A DNA stretch of 64,000 bases. It comes from Pantoea sp. IMH. GTDB taxonomy: Bacteria > Pseudomonadota > Gammaproteobacteria > Enterobacterales > Enterobacteriaceae. Every line of letters starts with the position of its first letter. The stretch's first letter is position 1. A program made the translations under genes and the position numbers. The stretch lies in NCBI RefSeq assembly GCF_000599885.1, contig NZ_JFGT01000006.1, positions 1-64,000 of the forward strand, written 5' to 3'. The notes beneath the pieces were generated by a model that had not been told where the DNA came from, searched no databases, and saw only the letters and a program-made list of their open reading frames with translations. Positions 19,483-28,309 of the stretch are shown piece by piece.

Positions 19483-20193
19483 ATGGATCGATATCCACGC
19501 TCAAATGACACCCTCGTCTCGCAGGCAAATGCGGGTCTGCAAACCTATATGGCGCAGGTTTATGGCTGGATGACCTGCGGCCTGCTGCTGACGGCATTTG
19601 TTTCCTGGTTTGCGGCCAATTCGCCTGCGGTAATGGAGCTGGTTTTTGCTAACCGCATCACTTTCTTCGGCCTGATTATTGTGCAGCTGGGGCTGGTTTT
19701 TGTGCTGTCAGGTATGGTGCACAAGCTGAGCGGGGCGGCTGCCACGGCGCTGTTTATGCTCTATTCCGCGCTGACCGGGCTGACCATGGCGAGCATTTTC
19801 CTCGTCTACACCTACTCCTCTATCGCCAGCACTTTCCTGGTCACCGGCGGGATGTTTGGTGCGATGAGCTTCTGGGGCTACACCACCAAACGCGATCTCA
19901 GCGGCATGGGCAGCATGCTGTTTATGGCGCTGATCGGCATTGTGCTGGCGTCGCTGGTGAACATCTGGCTGAAAAGCAGCGCACTGATGTGGGCAGTCAC
20001 TTATATCGGCGTGGTGGTTTTTGTTGGTCTGACCGCTTACGACACCCAGAAGCTGAAAAATATCGGAGAAGGGATTAACGTTGAGGATAAAGAGAACCTG
20101 CGTCGCTATTCGATCATGGGTGCGCTGACCCTTTATCTGGACTTTATCAATCTGTTCCTGATGCTGCTACGCATCTTCGGCAATCGCCGCTAA
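19483..20193 (+). CDS. ybhL: Bax inhibitor-1/YccA family membrane protein
   Basis: A 236-aa multispanning inner-membrane protein of the BI-1 family with seven predicted hydrophobic helices. E. coli YbhL has the same length. Relatives are proposed to be pH-sensitive calcium-leak proteins, but the bacterial role is open. Motifs YMAQVYGWMTCGLLLTA near the N-terminus, FVGLTAYDTQKLKNIGEG and the closing LYLDFINLFLMLLRIFG are typical. An in-frame ATG lies 6 codons upstream. 19483 is chosen for its AAGGAG RBS and fit to YbhL. Divergent from the chemoreceptor. Confidence 0.95.
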   Translation: MDRYPRSNDTLVSQANAGLQTYMAQVYGWMTCGLLLTAFVSWFAANSPAVMELVFANRITFFGLIIVQLGLVFVLSGMVHKLSGAAATALFMLYSALTGLTMASIFLVYTYSSIASTFLVTGGMFGAMSFWGYTTKRDLSGMGSMLFMALIGIVLASLVNIWLKSSALMWAVTYIGVVVFVGLTAYDTQKLKNIGEGINVEDKENLRRYSIMGALTLYLDFINLFLMLLRIFGNRR

Positions 20194-20197
20194 CGGA

Positions 20198-20227
20198 AAA
20201 AAGGCGAATCGCAAGATTCGCCTTTTT
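20198..20227. terminator. Bidirectional terminator between ybhL and ybhN
   Basis: A 13-bp stem with A-rich left and T-rich right flank (20198-20210 with 20215-20227, loop GCAA), placed between convergent genes. Confidence 0.92.
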
Positions 20228-20237
20228 AGATCGCTTT

Positions 20238-21200
20238 TCAGCTTCCCAGCTCTTGCTGATTTTTCTGCCGCAGCGATTTGGCGCGGCTTTCCAGCCAGAG
20301 ATAGAGCACCAGTGCCAGCAGCAGCGGTGCGATAAAGTAGATCACCCGATAGGCGAGCAGGGCGGCGATAATGGCGCCATGCGACATATGTTCGCCACTC
20401 AGCAGCGCCAGAAAGACCGCTTCAAGTACGCCGATGCCCGCCGGAATATGAATAATCACTCCCGCAATACTGCTGATCAGCAGCACGCCCAGCACCTGGG
20501 GATAATCCGCTTTCTGCCCAAGAAGCAGCCAGATGATCGTACCCATTACCAGCCAGTTGGCGCTGGAAACCGTAAACTGAATCAGCGCCATTCGCAGGGA
20601 AGGGAGCGCCAGCTTGTGGCCTTTTACCTGCCAGCTGCGGCGTTTTGAGAAGGCACACAGTGCCAGGTAGAACAGGGTAAAGGCGAGCAGCGCGACGCCG
20701 ATAACCCGCAGCGTTCCGTCGCCAATAAACCAGCCCGACGGGACAGGCACCATGCCGGTGCTGAAGACGATGCCCGCCACCAGTACATAGCCAAGCCAGT
20801 TGGTGGCAATACTCAGCGAGAAAATACGCGTGATAGTGCTGCCGTCCAGGCCCAGACGGGAGTAAAGGCGATAGCGCATCGCCACGCCACCTACCCAGGT
20901 ACTGAGCGTCAGGTTAAAGGCGTAACAGATAAACGACACCAGCATGACCTGGCGCTTCTGGAGTTTGTGGCCGCAGTAAGCCCGGCCAATCAAATCGTAT
21001 AAGCCATAGGTGAGATAGCTGACGATTACCAGCGCGACTGAGGCGAGAATAGCCAGCCGGTTATAGTTGACGATAACGTCAAATACATCCTGCCAGTTCA
21101 CCTTTTTGGCATAGATTACCAGCAGCACCACGACCGCAATAAAAAATAACCATGTCAGGATTTTTTTAATCGTTTTCCAGCGGGCATGCGAATCAGACAT
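20238..21200 (-). CDS. ybhN: YbhN family membrane protein (LPG synthase/flippase-like domain)
   Basis: A 320-aa inner-membrane protein with about eight hydrophobic segments. It belongs to the UPF0104 / lysylphosphatidylglycerol-synthetase TM-domain superfamily. Motifs SFICYAFNLTLSTWVGG, HIPAGIGVLEAVFLALL and AALLAYRVIYFIAPLLLAL match E. coli YbhN throughout. Follows clsB after 42 nt, suggesting a part in phospholipid handling next to cardiolipin synthesis. The exact role is unknown. Confidence 0.93.
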   Translation of the reverse strand: MSDSHARWKTIKKILTWLFFIAVVVLLVIYAKKVNWQDVFDVIVNYNRLAILASVALVIVSYLTYGLYDLIGRAYCGHKLQKRQVMLVSFICYAFNLTLSTWVGGVAMRYRLYSRLGLDGSTITRIFSLSIATNWLGYVLVAGIVFSTGMVPVPSGWFIGDGTLRVIGVALLAFTLFYLALCAFSKRRSWQVKGHKLALPSLRMALIQFTVSSANWLVMGTIIWLLLGQKADYPQVLGVLLISSIAGVIIHIPAGIGVLEAVFLALLSGEHMSHGAIIAALLAYRVIYFIAPLLLALVLYLWLESRAKSLRQKNQQELGS

Positions 21201-21242
21201 CAGATTTCACTCTCTTAATCAAAGGCATCAGGCTATAGCGCA

Positions 21243-22487
21243 TCAGTGTTCAACTCGTTTATCGTCAGGCTCAGCACGATCCTGGCTTTCAATTTCCGGC
21301 TGAACGGGAGGGTCCACCTGCGCCAGTTTTGGCGTATGAGCGGGCAGCCAGCCGGCAATCGCGGGAAAATGGCGCAGAAAGTGAAAAACAATCACGCTTT
21401 TACTCAGCTGCCACCAGTTCTGTTTAGGCAGTTCGCTCTCATGAACGCGCTTACAATCTTCTTCCAGCAGGCGGTTCAGCGTATCACGCACCGTTTCGTT
21501 GAAAGTGCGATCGTGAATAATCAGGTTTGCTTCAAGATTCAGCGACAGACTCAGCGGATCGAGGTTGCTGGATCCCACGGTAGACCAGTGATCGTCCTGC
21601 AGGGCGATTTTCGCATGCAGAGGACGCCGGATATATTCATAGATCTCCACGCCGCCGCCGACCAGATAATTGTAGAGCAGCTTGGCGCCAACCTTGACGA
21701 TCGGCATATCCGGCTCGCCCTGAACGATCAGCTTGACCGAGACGCCCCGCTGGGCGGCATCCCGCATCTCCCGCAGCAGGCGATAACCCGGGAAAAAATA
21801 GGCGTTGGCGATAATCACTTCCTGCTTCGCCGTGCGCAACATTTCGATATAGTGCTGCTCAATATCGTTGCGATGCTCATCGTTATCACGCCAGACAAAC
21901 AGCACCTGAGCGTTACCTGGCCGGGTGTTTTTCGTCGGGCGGTGCGAGCGTTGTCCCCACCAGCGGCGCGGCTCCTGTTTGCTGTTTATCGCCAGCTGGA
22001 CGTAGCGGGTAATGTCCTCAACAATCGGGCCTTTCACCTCAACAGCATAATCCTGCTTCGCTTGCTTGCCGTAGCTGGAGTTGTGCTCGGCTGAAAAGTT
22101 AATGCCGCCGACGAAGGCGATCTCAGCGTCGCAAACCACGGTCTTACGGTGCAGGCGACGGAAGATGTTGGTTCTCATGCCGAATACAAGCGGACGCGGA
22201 TCGTAAAAAATAAAGCGTACGCCAGCAGCGGTCAGGCTTCTGACATAGCTGTCAGGCAGATCGTTAGAGCCATAGCCGTCCAGCAGCATTTCGACTTTTA
22301 CGCCACGCTGCGCCGCTTCGATAACCACGGTGTGCAGTTCCTGGCCAACTTCGTCATCAAACAAAATAAATGACTCCAGCAGGACGCTGTGCTGTGCGCG
22401 GCGGATTGCACCAAATACCCGGGGAAAATACTCTTCGCCATTTTCCAGAAGCCGCAGGCTGTTACCGTCGCGCCATTCCATGTTCAT
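21243..22487 (-). CDS. clsB: Cardiolipin synthase B
   Basis: Phospholipase-D-superfamily enzyme that makes cardiolipin from phosphatidylglycerol. The 414 aa agree with E. coli ClsB (413). The two HKD motifs appear as [20 protein letters not shown] and [20 protein letters not shown]. No N-terminal membrane helices, unlike ClsA. Its ATG overlaps the ybhP TGA by 4 nt and ybhN follows, giving the leftward operon ybhP-clsB-ybhN. The C-terminal ~35 residues are Pro/Glu/Asp-rich. Confidence 0.96.
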   Translation of the reverse strand: MNMEWRDGNSLRLLENGEEYFPRVFGAIRRAQHSVLLESFILFDDEVGQELHTVVIEAAQRGVKVEMLLDGYGSNDLPDSYVRSLTAAGVRFIFYDPRPLVFGMRTNIFRRLHRKTVVCDAEIAFVGGINFSAEHNSSYGKQAKQDYAVEVKGPIVEDITRYVQLAINSKQEPRRWWGQRSHRPTKNTRPGNAQVLFVWRDNDEHRNDIEQHYIEMLRTAKQEVIIANAYFFPGYRLLREMRDAAQRGVSVKLIVQGEPDMPIVKVGAKLLYNYLVGGGVEIYEYIRRPLHAKIALQDDHWSTVGSSNLDPLSLSLNLEANLIIHDRTFNETVRDTLNRLLEEDCKRVHESELPKQNWWQLSKSVIVFHFLRHFPAIAGWLPAHTPKLAQVDPPVQPEIESQDRAEPDDKRVEH

Positions 22488-23251
22488 AGGTGAATCTCCA
22501 CTGCCAGAGGCGCATGATCGGATAAGTGTGACCAGGGCCGCAGAGGGATGGTCTGGGGATGGCTGATGCTGGCATTTTTCACATAGATGCGATCCAGTCG
22601 CAGCAGCGGAAACCTGGCGGGAAACGTGCGGGCCGGGCGGCCATATTTACGGCTGAAAACCTCTTCCATTGCTGCTCCCTGTTTCAGAATCCTGTTGGCT
22701 TTTTGCTGCCAGTCATTAAAGTCGCCTGCCACCACCACCGGCTCACCGGCGGGCAGACTGTTCACCAGATCGCAAAGCAGCCTGAGCTGCGCGTTCCGGT
22801 GGGCATCCTTGAGCCCCAGATGAACGCAGATGGCGTGCAGGGTGGTATGCGGTGCTTCCGCAGGCAGGGTTACTTTGCAATGTAAAAGGCCGCGTTTTTC
22901 CGTGCCTTCTACCGAGATATCGCGGTTCTCATATTCCGCGATCGGAAAGCGGGACATCACCGCATTGCCATGATGCCCTTCCGGATAGATCGCGTTGCGG
23001 CCATAAGCGTAGTCATTCCATATCGTATCGGCCAGAAATTCATAATGCGGCGTTTCAGGCCACTTATCCACCTTGAGCTGATTAATGGCATGGCTGCCCA
23101 TGACCTCCTGGAGAAACACGATCTCCGCCGATGTGGCGCGGACGGCGTCGCGAAGTTCGGGCAAAATAAAACGGCGATTAAAGGTGGTGAAACCCTTATG
23201 TGTATTGATCGTCAGGACTTTTAATGAAAATCCTTGCGGTTTTTGTGACAT
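22484..23251 (-). CDS. ybhP: Endonuclease/exonuclease/phosphatase family protein YbhP
   Basis: A 255-aa member of the EEP (DNase I-like) fold family. [36 protein letters not shown] and the terminal [12 protein letters not shown] are metal and catalytic motifs. Substrate unknown. In E. coli it is required with clsB for efficient cardiolipin synthesis under some conditions. The frame is open 18 codons further upstream. ATG at 23251 (MSQKPQ) fits the E. coli start and has AAGGAG upstream, although with long spacing. Confidence 0.92.
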   Translation of the reverse strand: MSQKPQGFSLKVLTINTHKGFTTFNRRFILPELRDAVRATSAEIVFLQEVMGSHAINQLKVDKWPETPHYEFLADTIWNDYAYGRNAIYPEGHHGNAVMSRFPIAEYENRDISVEGTEKRGLLHCKVTLPAEAPHTTLHAICVHLGLKDAHRNAQLRLLCDLVNSLPAGEPVVVAGDFNDWQQKANRILKQGAAMEEVFSRKYGRPARTFPARFPLLRLDRIYVKNASISHPQTIPLRPWSHLSDHAPLAVEIHL

Positions 23252-23433
23252 ACTGTGCGCGCTCTCCTTTTCGACGAGGGTGGAATAAAGTGTAGTCTTT
23301 GTCACAAAAGAGTGCCGACAAGCTTTGATGTTTGGGGCATTATCCGAAAACTACGATAGTCTGAGGAAATCCGTTATCACTTACTGTGTTAACAACGCTG
23401 GGCGACCGCTATCTGGTCTGCCAGGAGAAAAAG

Positions 23434-23823
23434 ATGAAATGGTCTAATCGTATTCAGATTGTCACAGGACAAACCTGTGTACATATCACGCTCCACCTGC
23501 TGCTGATTGCCGCGCTGGTGTGGGGATGGAAGCATCAGGCCCTGTTACAGGTATCCACGGTATTACTGGCGATGTATGCCGGCGTTTTTGCCGCAATGCT
23601 GTTAACTCAGCGCCTGCCACGCCTTCGCCGCGTGGGCGACTTCCTGGAACACGTTACAACAACCTACTATTTTGGCGCCGCCATGCTGGTGCTCTATCTG
23701 CTCTCACGTGTGATCCATAACAACCTCCTGCTGGGTTGTGTCGGCGTGCTGATGCTCACCGGCCCCGCTGTGGTCTCGCTGCTGGCTAAAGAGCCGGTCC
23801 GCGTACGCCAGCGCCACCGTTAA
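23434..23823 (+). CDS. ybhQ: YbhQ family inner-membrane protein
   Basis: A 129-aa protein with four hydrophobic segments, similar to E. coli YbhQ (136 aa) in MKW start, HVTTTYYFGAAMLVLYLLSRVI and GPAVVSLLAKEP. Function unknown. ATG at 23434 follows AGGAGAAAAAG. A TTA-rich upstream extension of the frame is not used. Divergent from ybhP. Confidence 0.9.
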   Translation: MKWSNRIQIVTGQTCVHITLHLLLIAALVWGWKHQALLQVSTVLLAMYAGVFAAMLLTQRLPRLRRVGDFLEHVTTTYYFGAAMLVLYLLSRVIHNNLLLGCVGVLMLTGPAVVSLLAKEPVRVRQRHR

Positions 23824-23830
23824 CCTGTCT

Positions 23831-23850
23831 GGGGCCGCTCCGGCGGCCCC
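23831..23850 (+). terminator. Hairpin after ybhQ
   Basis: A perfect 8-bp GC stem, GGGGCCGC/GCGGCCCC with a 4-nt loop, just past the stop but without a T-run. It may act as a terminator or as an mRNA 3' end stabiliser. Confidence 0.4.
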
Positions 23851-24217
23851 GATCCTGCAAACGCTTCACGCATAATCTGCCAGGCAGATAGCCTGTTCCG
23901 TTGGATAAATAAGACGGAGCGGGGCGATCCTGAACCTCAGCACTGCCCACATGAATCCACAATCAGCTATTCTGTTTCGTCAGGTAAATATCATGGGACA
24001 GGGCGGCGTCACTCTTCTACCCGCCATTAAGGCCGGAAGATGGAAGCGCCTGCTGAAAAGAATCTCTCCCGCCAGCGTAACATCTGTTATAATCCGGCCC
24101 TTACGCACCGTGGTTTGTGCCCCCTTTCAAGCGTCAGGCGAAGCCTGACGTCCAAGTGTCCCCCTCGAAACTACACCGCTCATGGCGGTCAGGGCGGAAC
24201 CGGAGTCTTTCAATTCT
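23851..24217 (+). promoter_or_regulatory. rhlE upstream region: extended -10 promoter and long structured leader
   Basis: No gene recognised here. TGTTATAAT (24085-24093) is a perfect extended -10. It would give a leader of about 115-120 nt. Inside the leader an 8-bp hairpin (24132-24139 with 24143-24150, loop GAA) stands before the RBS region. Nothing is identified in 23851-24080. The cecR-ybhGFSR genes present here in E. coli are absent. Confidence 0.6.
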
Positions 24218-25633
24218 ATGTCATTTGATTCTCTCGGCCTTAATGCCGACATTTTGCGTGCTGTTGCAGAACAGGGCTATAACGAGCCGACCCCTATCCA
24301 GACCCAGGCTATCCCGGTAGTGCTGGCGGGACGCGACCTGATGGCCAGCGCCCAGACCGGTACCGGTAAAACAGCCGGCTTTACGCTGCCGCTGCTGCAG
24401 CTGCTCAGCACGGCCACGCCGCATCCAAAAGGACGCCGCCCGGTCCGTGCGCTGATCCTGACCCCGACCCGTGAACTGGCGGCTCAGGTAGGTGAAAACG
24501 TTCATGACTACAGTAAATACCTTGATATGCGCTCGCTGGTCGTTTTTGGTGGCGTCAGCATCAACCCGCAGATGATGAAACTGCGTGGCGGCGTGGACGT
24601 GCTGGTTGCCACCCCTGGCCGCCTGCTCGATCTGGTACATCAGAACGCGCTGGACCTCTCCAAAGTTGAAATTCTGGTGCTGGATGAAGCCGATCGTATG
24701 CTGGATATGGGCTTTATTCACGATATCCGCCGGATCCTGGCGAAGTTGCCAGCCAAACGCCAGAACCTGCTGTTCTCCGCCACTTTCTCTGATGAGATCA
24801 AAGGCCTGGCGGAAAAACTGCTGCATAATCCGGAACAGGTTTCCGTGGCCCGTCGCAATACTGCTTCTGAGCAGATCGATCAGCACGTGCATTTCGTTGA
24901 TAAGAAACGCAAACGGGAGCTGTTATCCTTCCTGATCGGCCGTGATAACTGGCAGCAGGTGCTGGTCTTCACCCGTACCAAGCACGGCGCCAATCACCTT
25001 GCCGAGCAGCTGAATAAAGACGGCATCACCGCTGCCGCTATCCATGGTAATAAAAGCCAGGGAGCACGTACCCGCGCGCTGAGCGACTTCAAAGAAGGTA
25101 ACATTCGTGTGCTGGTGGCAACGGATATCGCTGCACGCGGTATTGATATCTCAGAACTGCCACACGTGGTGAACTATGAGCTGCCTAACGTGCCGGAAGA
25201 TTACGTTCACCGTATCGGTCGTACCGGTCGTGCTGCGGCAACCGGTGAAGCGCTGTCGCTGGTCTGCGTGGATGAGCACAAGCTGCTGCGCGATATCGAA
25301 CGCGTGCTGAAGCGCGAAATCCCGCGTATTGCGATTGAAGGCTACGAGCCGGATCCCTCGATCAAAGCGGAACCGATCCAGAACGGTCGTCAGCAGCGTG
25401 GCGGTGCGGGCGGCGGCGGCGGTCGTGGACGCGGTGCGCCACAGGGCAACCGTGGCGGCGGTCAGGGACGCGCTAACGGCGGTGAACGCAGCCAGTCTGC
25501 TGGCGGTGAGCGCAGCGGTAGCGGCCCACGTCGTCAGGGCGCGGGCAGCAGCAGCGCAGGACGCAGCGCGAGACCAGAAGGTGGCGACGCATCACGCGGC
25601 AAGCCCCGCCAGCGCCGTTCTAACCCTGCTTAA
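24218..25633 (+). CDS. rhlE: ATP-dependent RNA helicase RhlE
   Basis: DEAD-box RNA helicase, involved in ribosome assembly and RNA turnover. The 471 aa show Q-motif [10 protein letters not shown], motif [17 protein letters not shown], motif II DEAD, motif III SAT, ARGIDI and HRIGRTGRA. The ~80-residue C-terminus is a Gly/Arg-rich RGG tail for RNA binding. Upstream in-frame codons exist, but ATG at 24218 (MSFDSLGL) matches E. coli RhlE. The leader is long and structured. Confidence 0.97.
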   Translation: MSFDSLGLNADILRAVAEQGYNEPTPIQTQAIPVVLAGRDLMASAQTGTGKTAGFTLPLLQLLSTATPHPKGRRPVRALILTPTRELAAQVGENVHDYSKYLDMRSLVVFGGVSINPQMMKLRGGVDVLVATPGRLLDLVHQNALDLSKVEILVLDEADRMLDMGFIHDIRRILAKLPAKRQNLLFSATFSDEIKGLAEKLLHNPEQVSVARRNTASEQIDQHVHFVDKKRKRELLSFLIGRDNWQQVLVFTRTKHGANHLAEQLNKDGITAAAIHGNKSQGARTRALSDFKEGNIRVLVATDIAARGIDISELPHVVNYELPNVPEDYVHRIGRTGRAAATGEALSLVCVDEHKLLRDIERVLKREIPRIAIEGYEPDPSIKAEPIQNGRQQRGGAGGGGGRGRGAPQGNRGGGQGRANGGERSQSAGGERSGSGPRRQGAGSSSAGRSARPEGGDASRGKPRQRRSNPA

Positions 25634-25640
25634 TACCTCC

Positions 25641-25664
25641 AGGGGATCTCAGGATCCCCTTTCT
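25641..25664 (+). terminator. rhlE terminator
   Basis: An 8-bp stem AGGGGATC/GATCCCCT with TCAG loop is followed by TTCTC. Right behind the rhlE stop and before dusC. Confidence 0.6.
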
Positions 25665-25687
25665 CAACGCTACGAACGGGTTGTGAT

Positions 25688-26632
25688 ATGCGCGTTTTAC
25701 TGGCCCCAATGGAGGGCGTACTCGACTCACTGGTCCGGGAACTTCTGACGGAAGTTAACGACTACGATCTCTGCGTCACCGAGTTTCTGCGTGTTGTTGA
25801 TCAGCTTCTGCCGGTCAAATCCTTTCATCGTCTCTGTCCTGAACTTCTCCATGCCAGCCGCACGCCTTCTGGTACGCTGGTGCGCGTGCAGCTTCTGGGT
25901 CAGTCGCCCCAGTGGCTGGCGGAAAATGCCGCCAGAGCGGTGGAACTTGGCTCCTGGGGCGTCGATCTTAACTGCGGTTGCCCCTCGAAAACGGTCAACG
26001 GCAGCGGCGGCGGCGCGACGCTGCTCAAGGATCCCGAGCTGATTTATCGCGGCGCTAAAGCGATGCGTGAAGCCGTTCCTGCCGGACTGCCGGTGACGGT
26101 AAAAGTGCGGCTGGGATGGGATAACGGCGACCGGCAGTTTGAGATTGCCGATGCGGTGCAGCAGGCGGGCGCAACCGAGCTGGTGGTCCATGGCCGCACG
26201 AAAGAAGATGGCTATAAAGCGGAGCGGATCAACTGGGCCGCGATTGGCAAAATTCGTGAGCGGCTCGCCATACCCGTGATCGCCAATGGTGAGATCTGGG
26301 ACTGGCAGAGTGCGCAGAACTGCCTTGCGGCCACGGGCTGCGATGCGGTGATGATTGGCCGGGGGGCGCTTAACGTACCGAACCTCAGCCGGGTAATCAA
26401 ATACAACGATGCGCGGATGCCCTGGCCGGAAGTGGTCACGCTGCTGCAAAAATATGTGCGGCTTGAAAAGCAGGGCGATACCGGGCTTTATCATGTGGCG
26501 CGCATTAAGCAGTGGCTGGGCTATCTGCGTAAAGAGTATGACCAGGCCACCGTGCTGTTCGCGCAGATCCGTGCGCTGAAAAGTTCAGCAGAGATAGCTC
26601 GTGTGATCGACAACGTCAGTCTGCCTTTCTGA
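25688..26632 (+). CDS. dusC: tRNA-dihydrouridine(16) synthase
   Basis: FMN enzyme reducing U16 of tRNA to dihydrouridine. The 314 aa compare with 315 in E. coli. N-terminal [20 protein letters not shown] binds FMN, the catalytic cysteine lies in [17 protein letters not shown] (about residue 98), then [19 protein letters not shown] and [13 protein letters not shown]. In E. coli dusC is in the yoh region, far from rhlE, so here it marks the left edge of a relocated block. Confidence 0.96.
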   Translation: MRVLLAPMEGVLDSLVRELLTEVNDYDLCVTEFLRVVDQLLPVKSFHRLCPELLHASRTPSGTLVRVQLLGQSPQWLAENAARAVELGSWGVDLNCGCPSKTVNGSGGGATLLKDPELIYRGAKAMREAVPAGLPVTVKVRLGWDNGDRQFEIADAVQQAGATELVVHGRTKEDGYKAERINWAAIGKIRERLAIPVIANGEIWDWQSAQNCLAATGCDAVMIGRGALNVPNLSRVIKYNDARMPWPEVVTLLQKYVRLEKQGDTGLYHVARIKQWLGYLRKEYDQATVLFAQIRALKSSAEIARVIDNVSLPF

Positions 26633-26677
26633 TGATAGGGGTTTTCGCTCTTTATGTGATTCAGAAAATATGAAATT

Positions 26678-26707
26678 CAGCCGCACCGTGTGCCGATCAT
26701 GCGGCTG
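26678..26707 (-). terminator. Possible terminator of the T6SS cassette
   Basis: An inverted repeat CAGCCGCA/TGCGGCTG (8 bp, 14-nt loop) lies past the immunity gene stop, followed on the minus strand by AATTTC. Confidence 0.4.
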
Positions 26708-26725
26708 GAAATGGCAAAAGAAATG

Positions 26726-27169
26726 CTAAAATCCGTCAACTTTGCGGCGATGCGCTGCTTTCCATTCTTCGTAGGTAGCCTCAAGGATCCAGAGGCAAAC
26801 AGCGCCTTTTTCAGTACTCAGTAAAGCCAGACGGGTTTGCTGGTAAAACGTTTCAATATCAGCGGCTTGTTTGTTAACTGGCCCCATGCAGACGATATCA
26901 CTCCCTACGAAATGTGGCCATTCCCCGGCGTCAAGAACGGTCAGAGCCTTCAGCGTTCCTTCGGTGTTAGTTGACAGGGCGGACGACAAAGCGCTCTCAA
27001 GGGCCTGCGCCTGTTGCACGTCCGCGGCGCTGGCGAGTTCCGGAGTTTTATTGAGCCACGCGTGTTCACCCGCTGCAATTCCTGCCAAAGCATCGGGCCA
27101 GCTGATGGTGGAGCCTTGCGAACAGGTCGCCACGCCTGATAATAAGAGCAGCAGAAGTAACCACCTCAT
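26726..27169 (-). CDS. Exported protein, probable immunity protein for the Tlde1-like effector
   Basis: A 147-aa protein with a strongly hydrophobic signal (MRWLLLLLLLSGVATC). Cys16 could be a lipidation site, but Thr at -1 is unusual, so cleavage by ordinary signal peptidase is also possible. The mature part has a cysteine pair (Cys94, Cys125) that could form a disulfide in the periplasm. Its ATG overlaps the effector stop by 4 nt (ATGA), the tight coupling expected for an effector-immunity pair. No sequence family was recognised. The immunity role is inferred from position, export and the periplasmic target of the effector. Confidence 0.6.
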   Translation of the reverse strand: MRWLLLLLLLSGVATCSQGSTISWPDALAGIAAGEHAWLNKTPELASAADVQQAQALESALSSALSTNTEGTLKALTVLDAGEWPHFVGSDIVCMGPVNKQAADIETFYQQTRLALLSTEKGAVCLWILEATYEEWKAAHRRKVDGF

Positions 27170-27522
27170 CGGACGACCTCCAGCGTCCCGCCGACGCTGA
27201 TTATCCTCCAGCGAGTCGAGGGCGACATTATGATGCAACCTTCCGAAGCAAATCCCGCAGGTTTATTCACACGCTCGCCATGTATACGAAACGCGGAGCG
27301 ACCATAGGACTCTCCAGAGATTTGTTCCAGAATAATCGTCGCCGGGCCTTTAGAACGGGAATGTCCCGCTATGCGATAAGTACCACGGGGAAGCGGCCCC
27401 ATCCCCTTAACTTGCTGTCGATCAGGGTTGTTTTTATTTGTCAGGTTGCCTGAATAGCCTGTTTCGACCAGCTCGCTACCGAAGTAAAGCCTGCCAGTGC
27501 TTTGTTCATATTTCCATGCCAT
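27166..27522 (-). CDS. Tlde1-like T6SS L,D-transpeptidase effector (DUF2778)
   Basis: A 118-aa protein without a signal peptide. The motif IHGERVNKPAGFASEGCI places His81, Ser93 and Cys96 in the H-x(n)-S-x-G-C arrangement of the YkuD-related DUF2778/Tlde1 family. These type VI effectors act on peptidoglycan tetrapeptides in the target periplasm (L,D-carboxypeptidase and exchange activity). N-terminal MAWKYEQSTGRLYF and GPLPRGTYRI are also typical of DUF2778 proteins. It lies 12 nt behind hcp, so delivery through the Hcp tube is the natural inference, and in front of a probable immunity gene. Confidence 0.8.
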   Translation of the reverse strand: MAWKYEQSTGRLYFGSELVETGYSGNLTNKNNPDRQQVKGMGPLPRGTYRIAGHSRSKGPATIILEQISGESYGRSAFRIHGERVNKPAGFASEGCIIMSPSTRWRIISVGGTLEVVR

Positions 27523-27534
27523 AACTGATTTCCC

Positions 27535-28026
27535 TTATATGGTTACGCGTTCGTCCCAGCTGTCCGTGTGAATGATGTTTCCATCGACATAGCGCCAGTT
27601 AATTTTTTCATAAACCAGCTCAATCATTTCCAGATGATTTCGTGCTTCGCCATACTGACATTTGATGTCATACATCATCGGTGCGACTGTCACGACTGCC
27701 ACGCTTTCAATCATGATGATGAAGTATTCCGCTTCCTGACCGGCGTCATTAATGCAGTAAAATTTAACCTCAGCTGATTTTAGCTTCTGGCCTGTTGTCA
27801 CGGCCTTGTAAAGATAGAGGCTGGAAGCATCGATTTCTTTGCTAAAAAGGAAGGGGGCGTGTTCGCGAATCGTTGTAGTTTTTCCCGATGCGTCGTCGGT
27901 TGGAATGCTGATGCCATGGTGCAGGCCATGGATCTCGATACTGCCTTCACGGCCCGTAACGTTGACAGAGCCGCGAATAGCCTTGCCGTCGCTGTCGTTA
28001 AGCCACAGATAAGCTGGAATAGCCAT
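27535..28026 (-). CDS. hcp: Hcp family type VI secretion system tube protein
   Basis: A 163-aa TssD/Hcp ring protein, the inner tube of the T6SS and a carrier for small effectors. It starts MAIPAYLWLNDSDGKAIRGSV, has FLFSKEIDASSLYLYKAV, and ends in DGNIIHTDSWDER, all typical of Hcp. It leads a three-gene leftward cassette with effector and immunity genes. No other T6SS genes are in the window, so this is an orphan hcp that must rely on an apparatus elsewhere. The first 240 nt of its 3' half are about 44% GC against about 57% for nearby bio genes, hinting at acquisition. Confidence 0.92.
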   Translation of the reverse strand: MAIPAYLWLNDSDGKAIRGSVNVTGREGSIEIHGLHHGISIPTDDASGKTTTIREHAPFLFSKEIDASSLYLYKAVTTGQKLKSAEVKFYCINDAGQEAEYFIIMIESVAVVTVAPMMYDIKCQYGEARNHLEMIELVYEKINWRYVDGNIIHTDSWDERVTI

Positions 28027-28271
28027 ATTTAAACTCCATTTTAAAATGAGAGCCAGCCAGAATCCTGCTGGCTAAACTGCTTTTTGCAGTGAATTTAATC
28101 TATCCTTAAGGCAAATTTGTGTCAATTTTTGTACAAAATGGGAGTTGAGTGATTGTTCTGTGCAAGCCAGAGATACTGGTTCATCACACGCTTCCATGAT
28201 AAATCTTACAAAATCATTCAGGATGGGTTAATAACAGCAGAAGAAATTTTATGATCGGCAGGGAAGGCCAT
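28027..28271. other. AT-rich interval between ldtB and hcp
   Basis: Notably AT-rich: the 60-nt blocks from 28081 and 28201 are about 27% and 32% GC. Holds the hcp leader and promoter. I see no gene. It is a likely seam of the inserted cassette. Confidence 0.5.
28097..28138 (-). promoter_or_regulatory. hcp promoter with adjoining TTTTGTACAAAA palindrome
   Basis: On the minus strand TTGACA (28120-28125), 17-nt spacer and TAGATT (28097-28102) form a good sigma-70 promoter. It is about 70 nt before the hcp ATG. A perfect 12-bp palindrome TTTTGTACAAAA (28127-28138) touches the upstream side of the -35. The leader also contains a 7-bp hairpin (28051-28057/28067-28073). Confidence 0.65.
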
Positions 28272-28298
28272 AAAAAATGGGCCAAAGTTGGCCCATTT
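28272..28298 (-). terminator. ldtB terminator
   Basis: A 9-bp stem AAATGGGCC/GGCCCATTT (28275-28283 with 28290-28298) is followed on the minus strand by TTTTTTA. Just past the ldtB stop. Confidence 0.9.
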
Positions 28299-28309
28299 CA
28301 GGATCACGA

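Noticed and set aside
26726-28140. Prophage or complete T6SS locus at the hcp genes
   Set aside because: No integrase, attachment repeats, tss core genes or phage structural genes around it. Only the three-gene cassette is supported.
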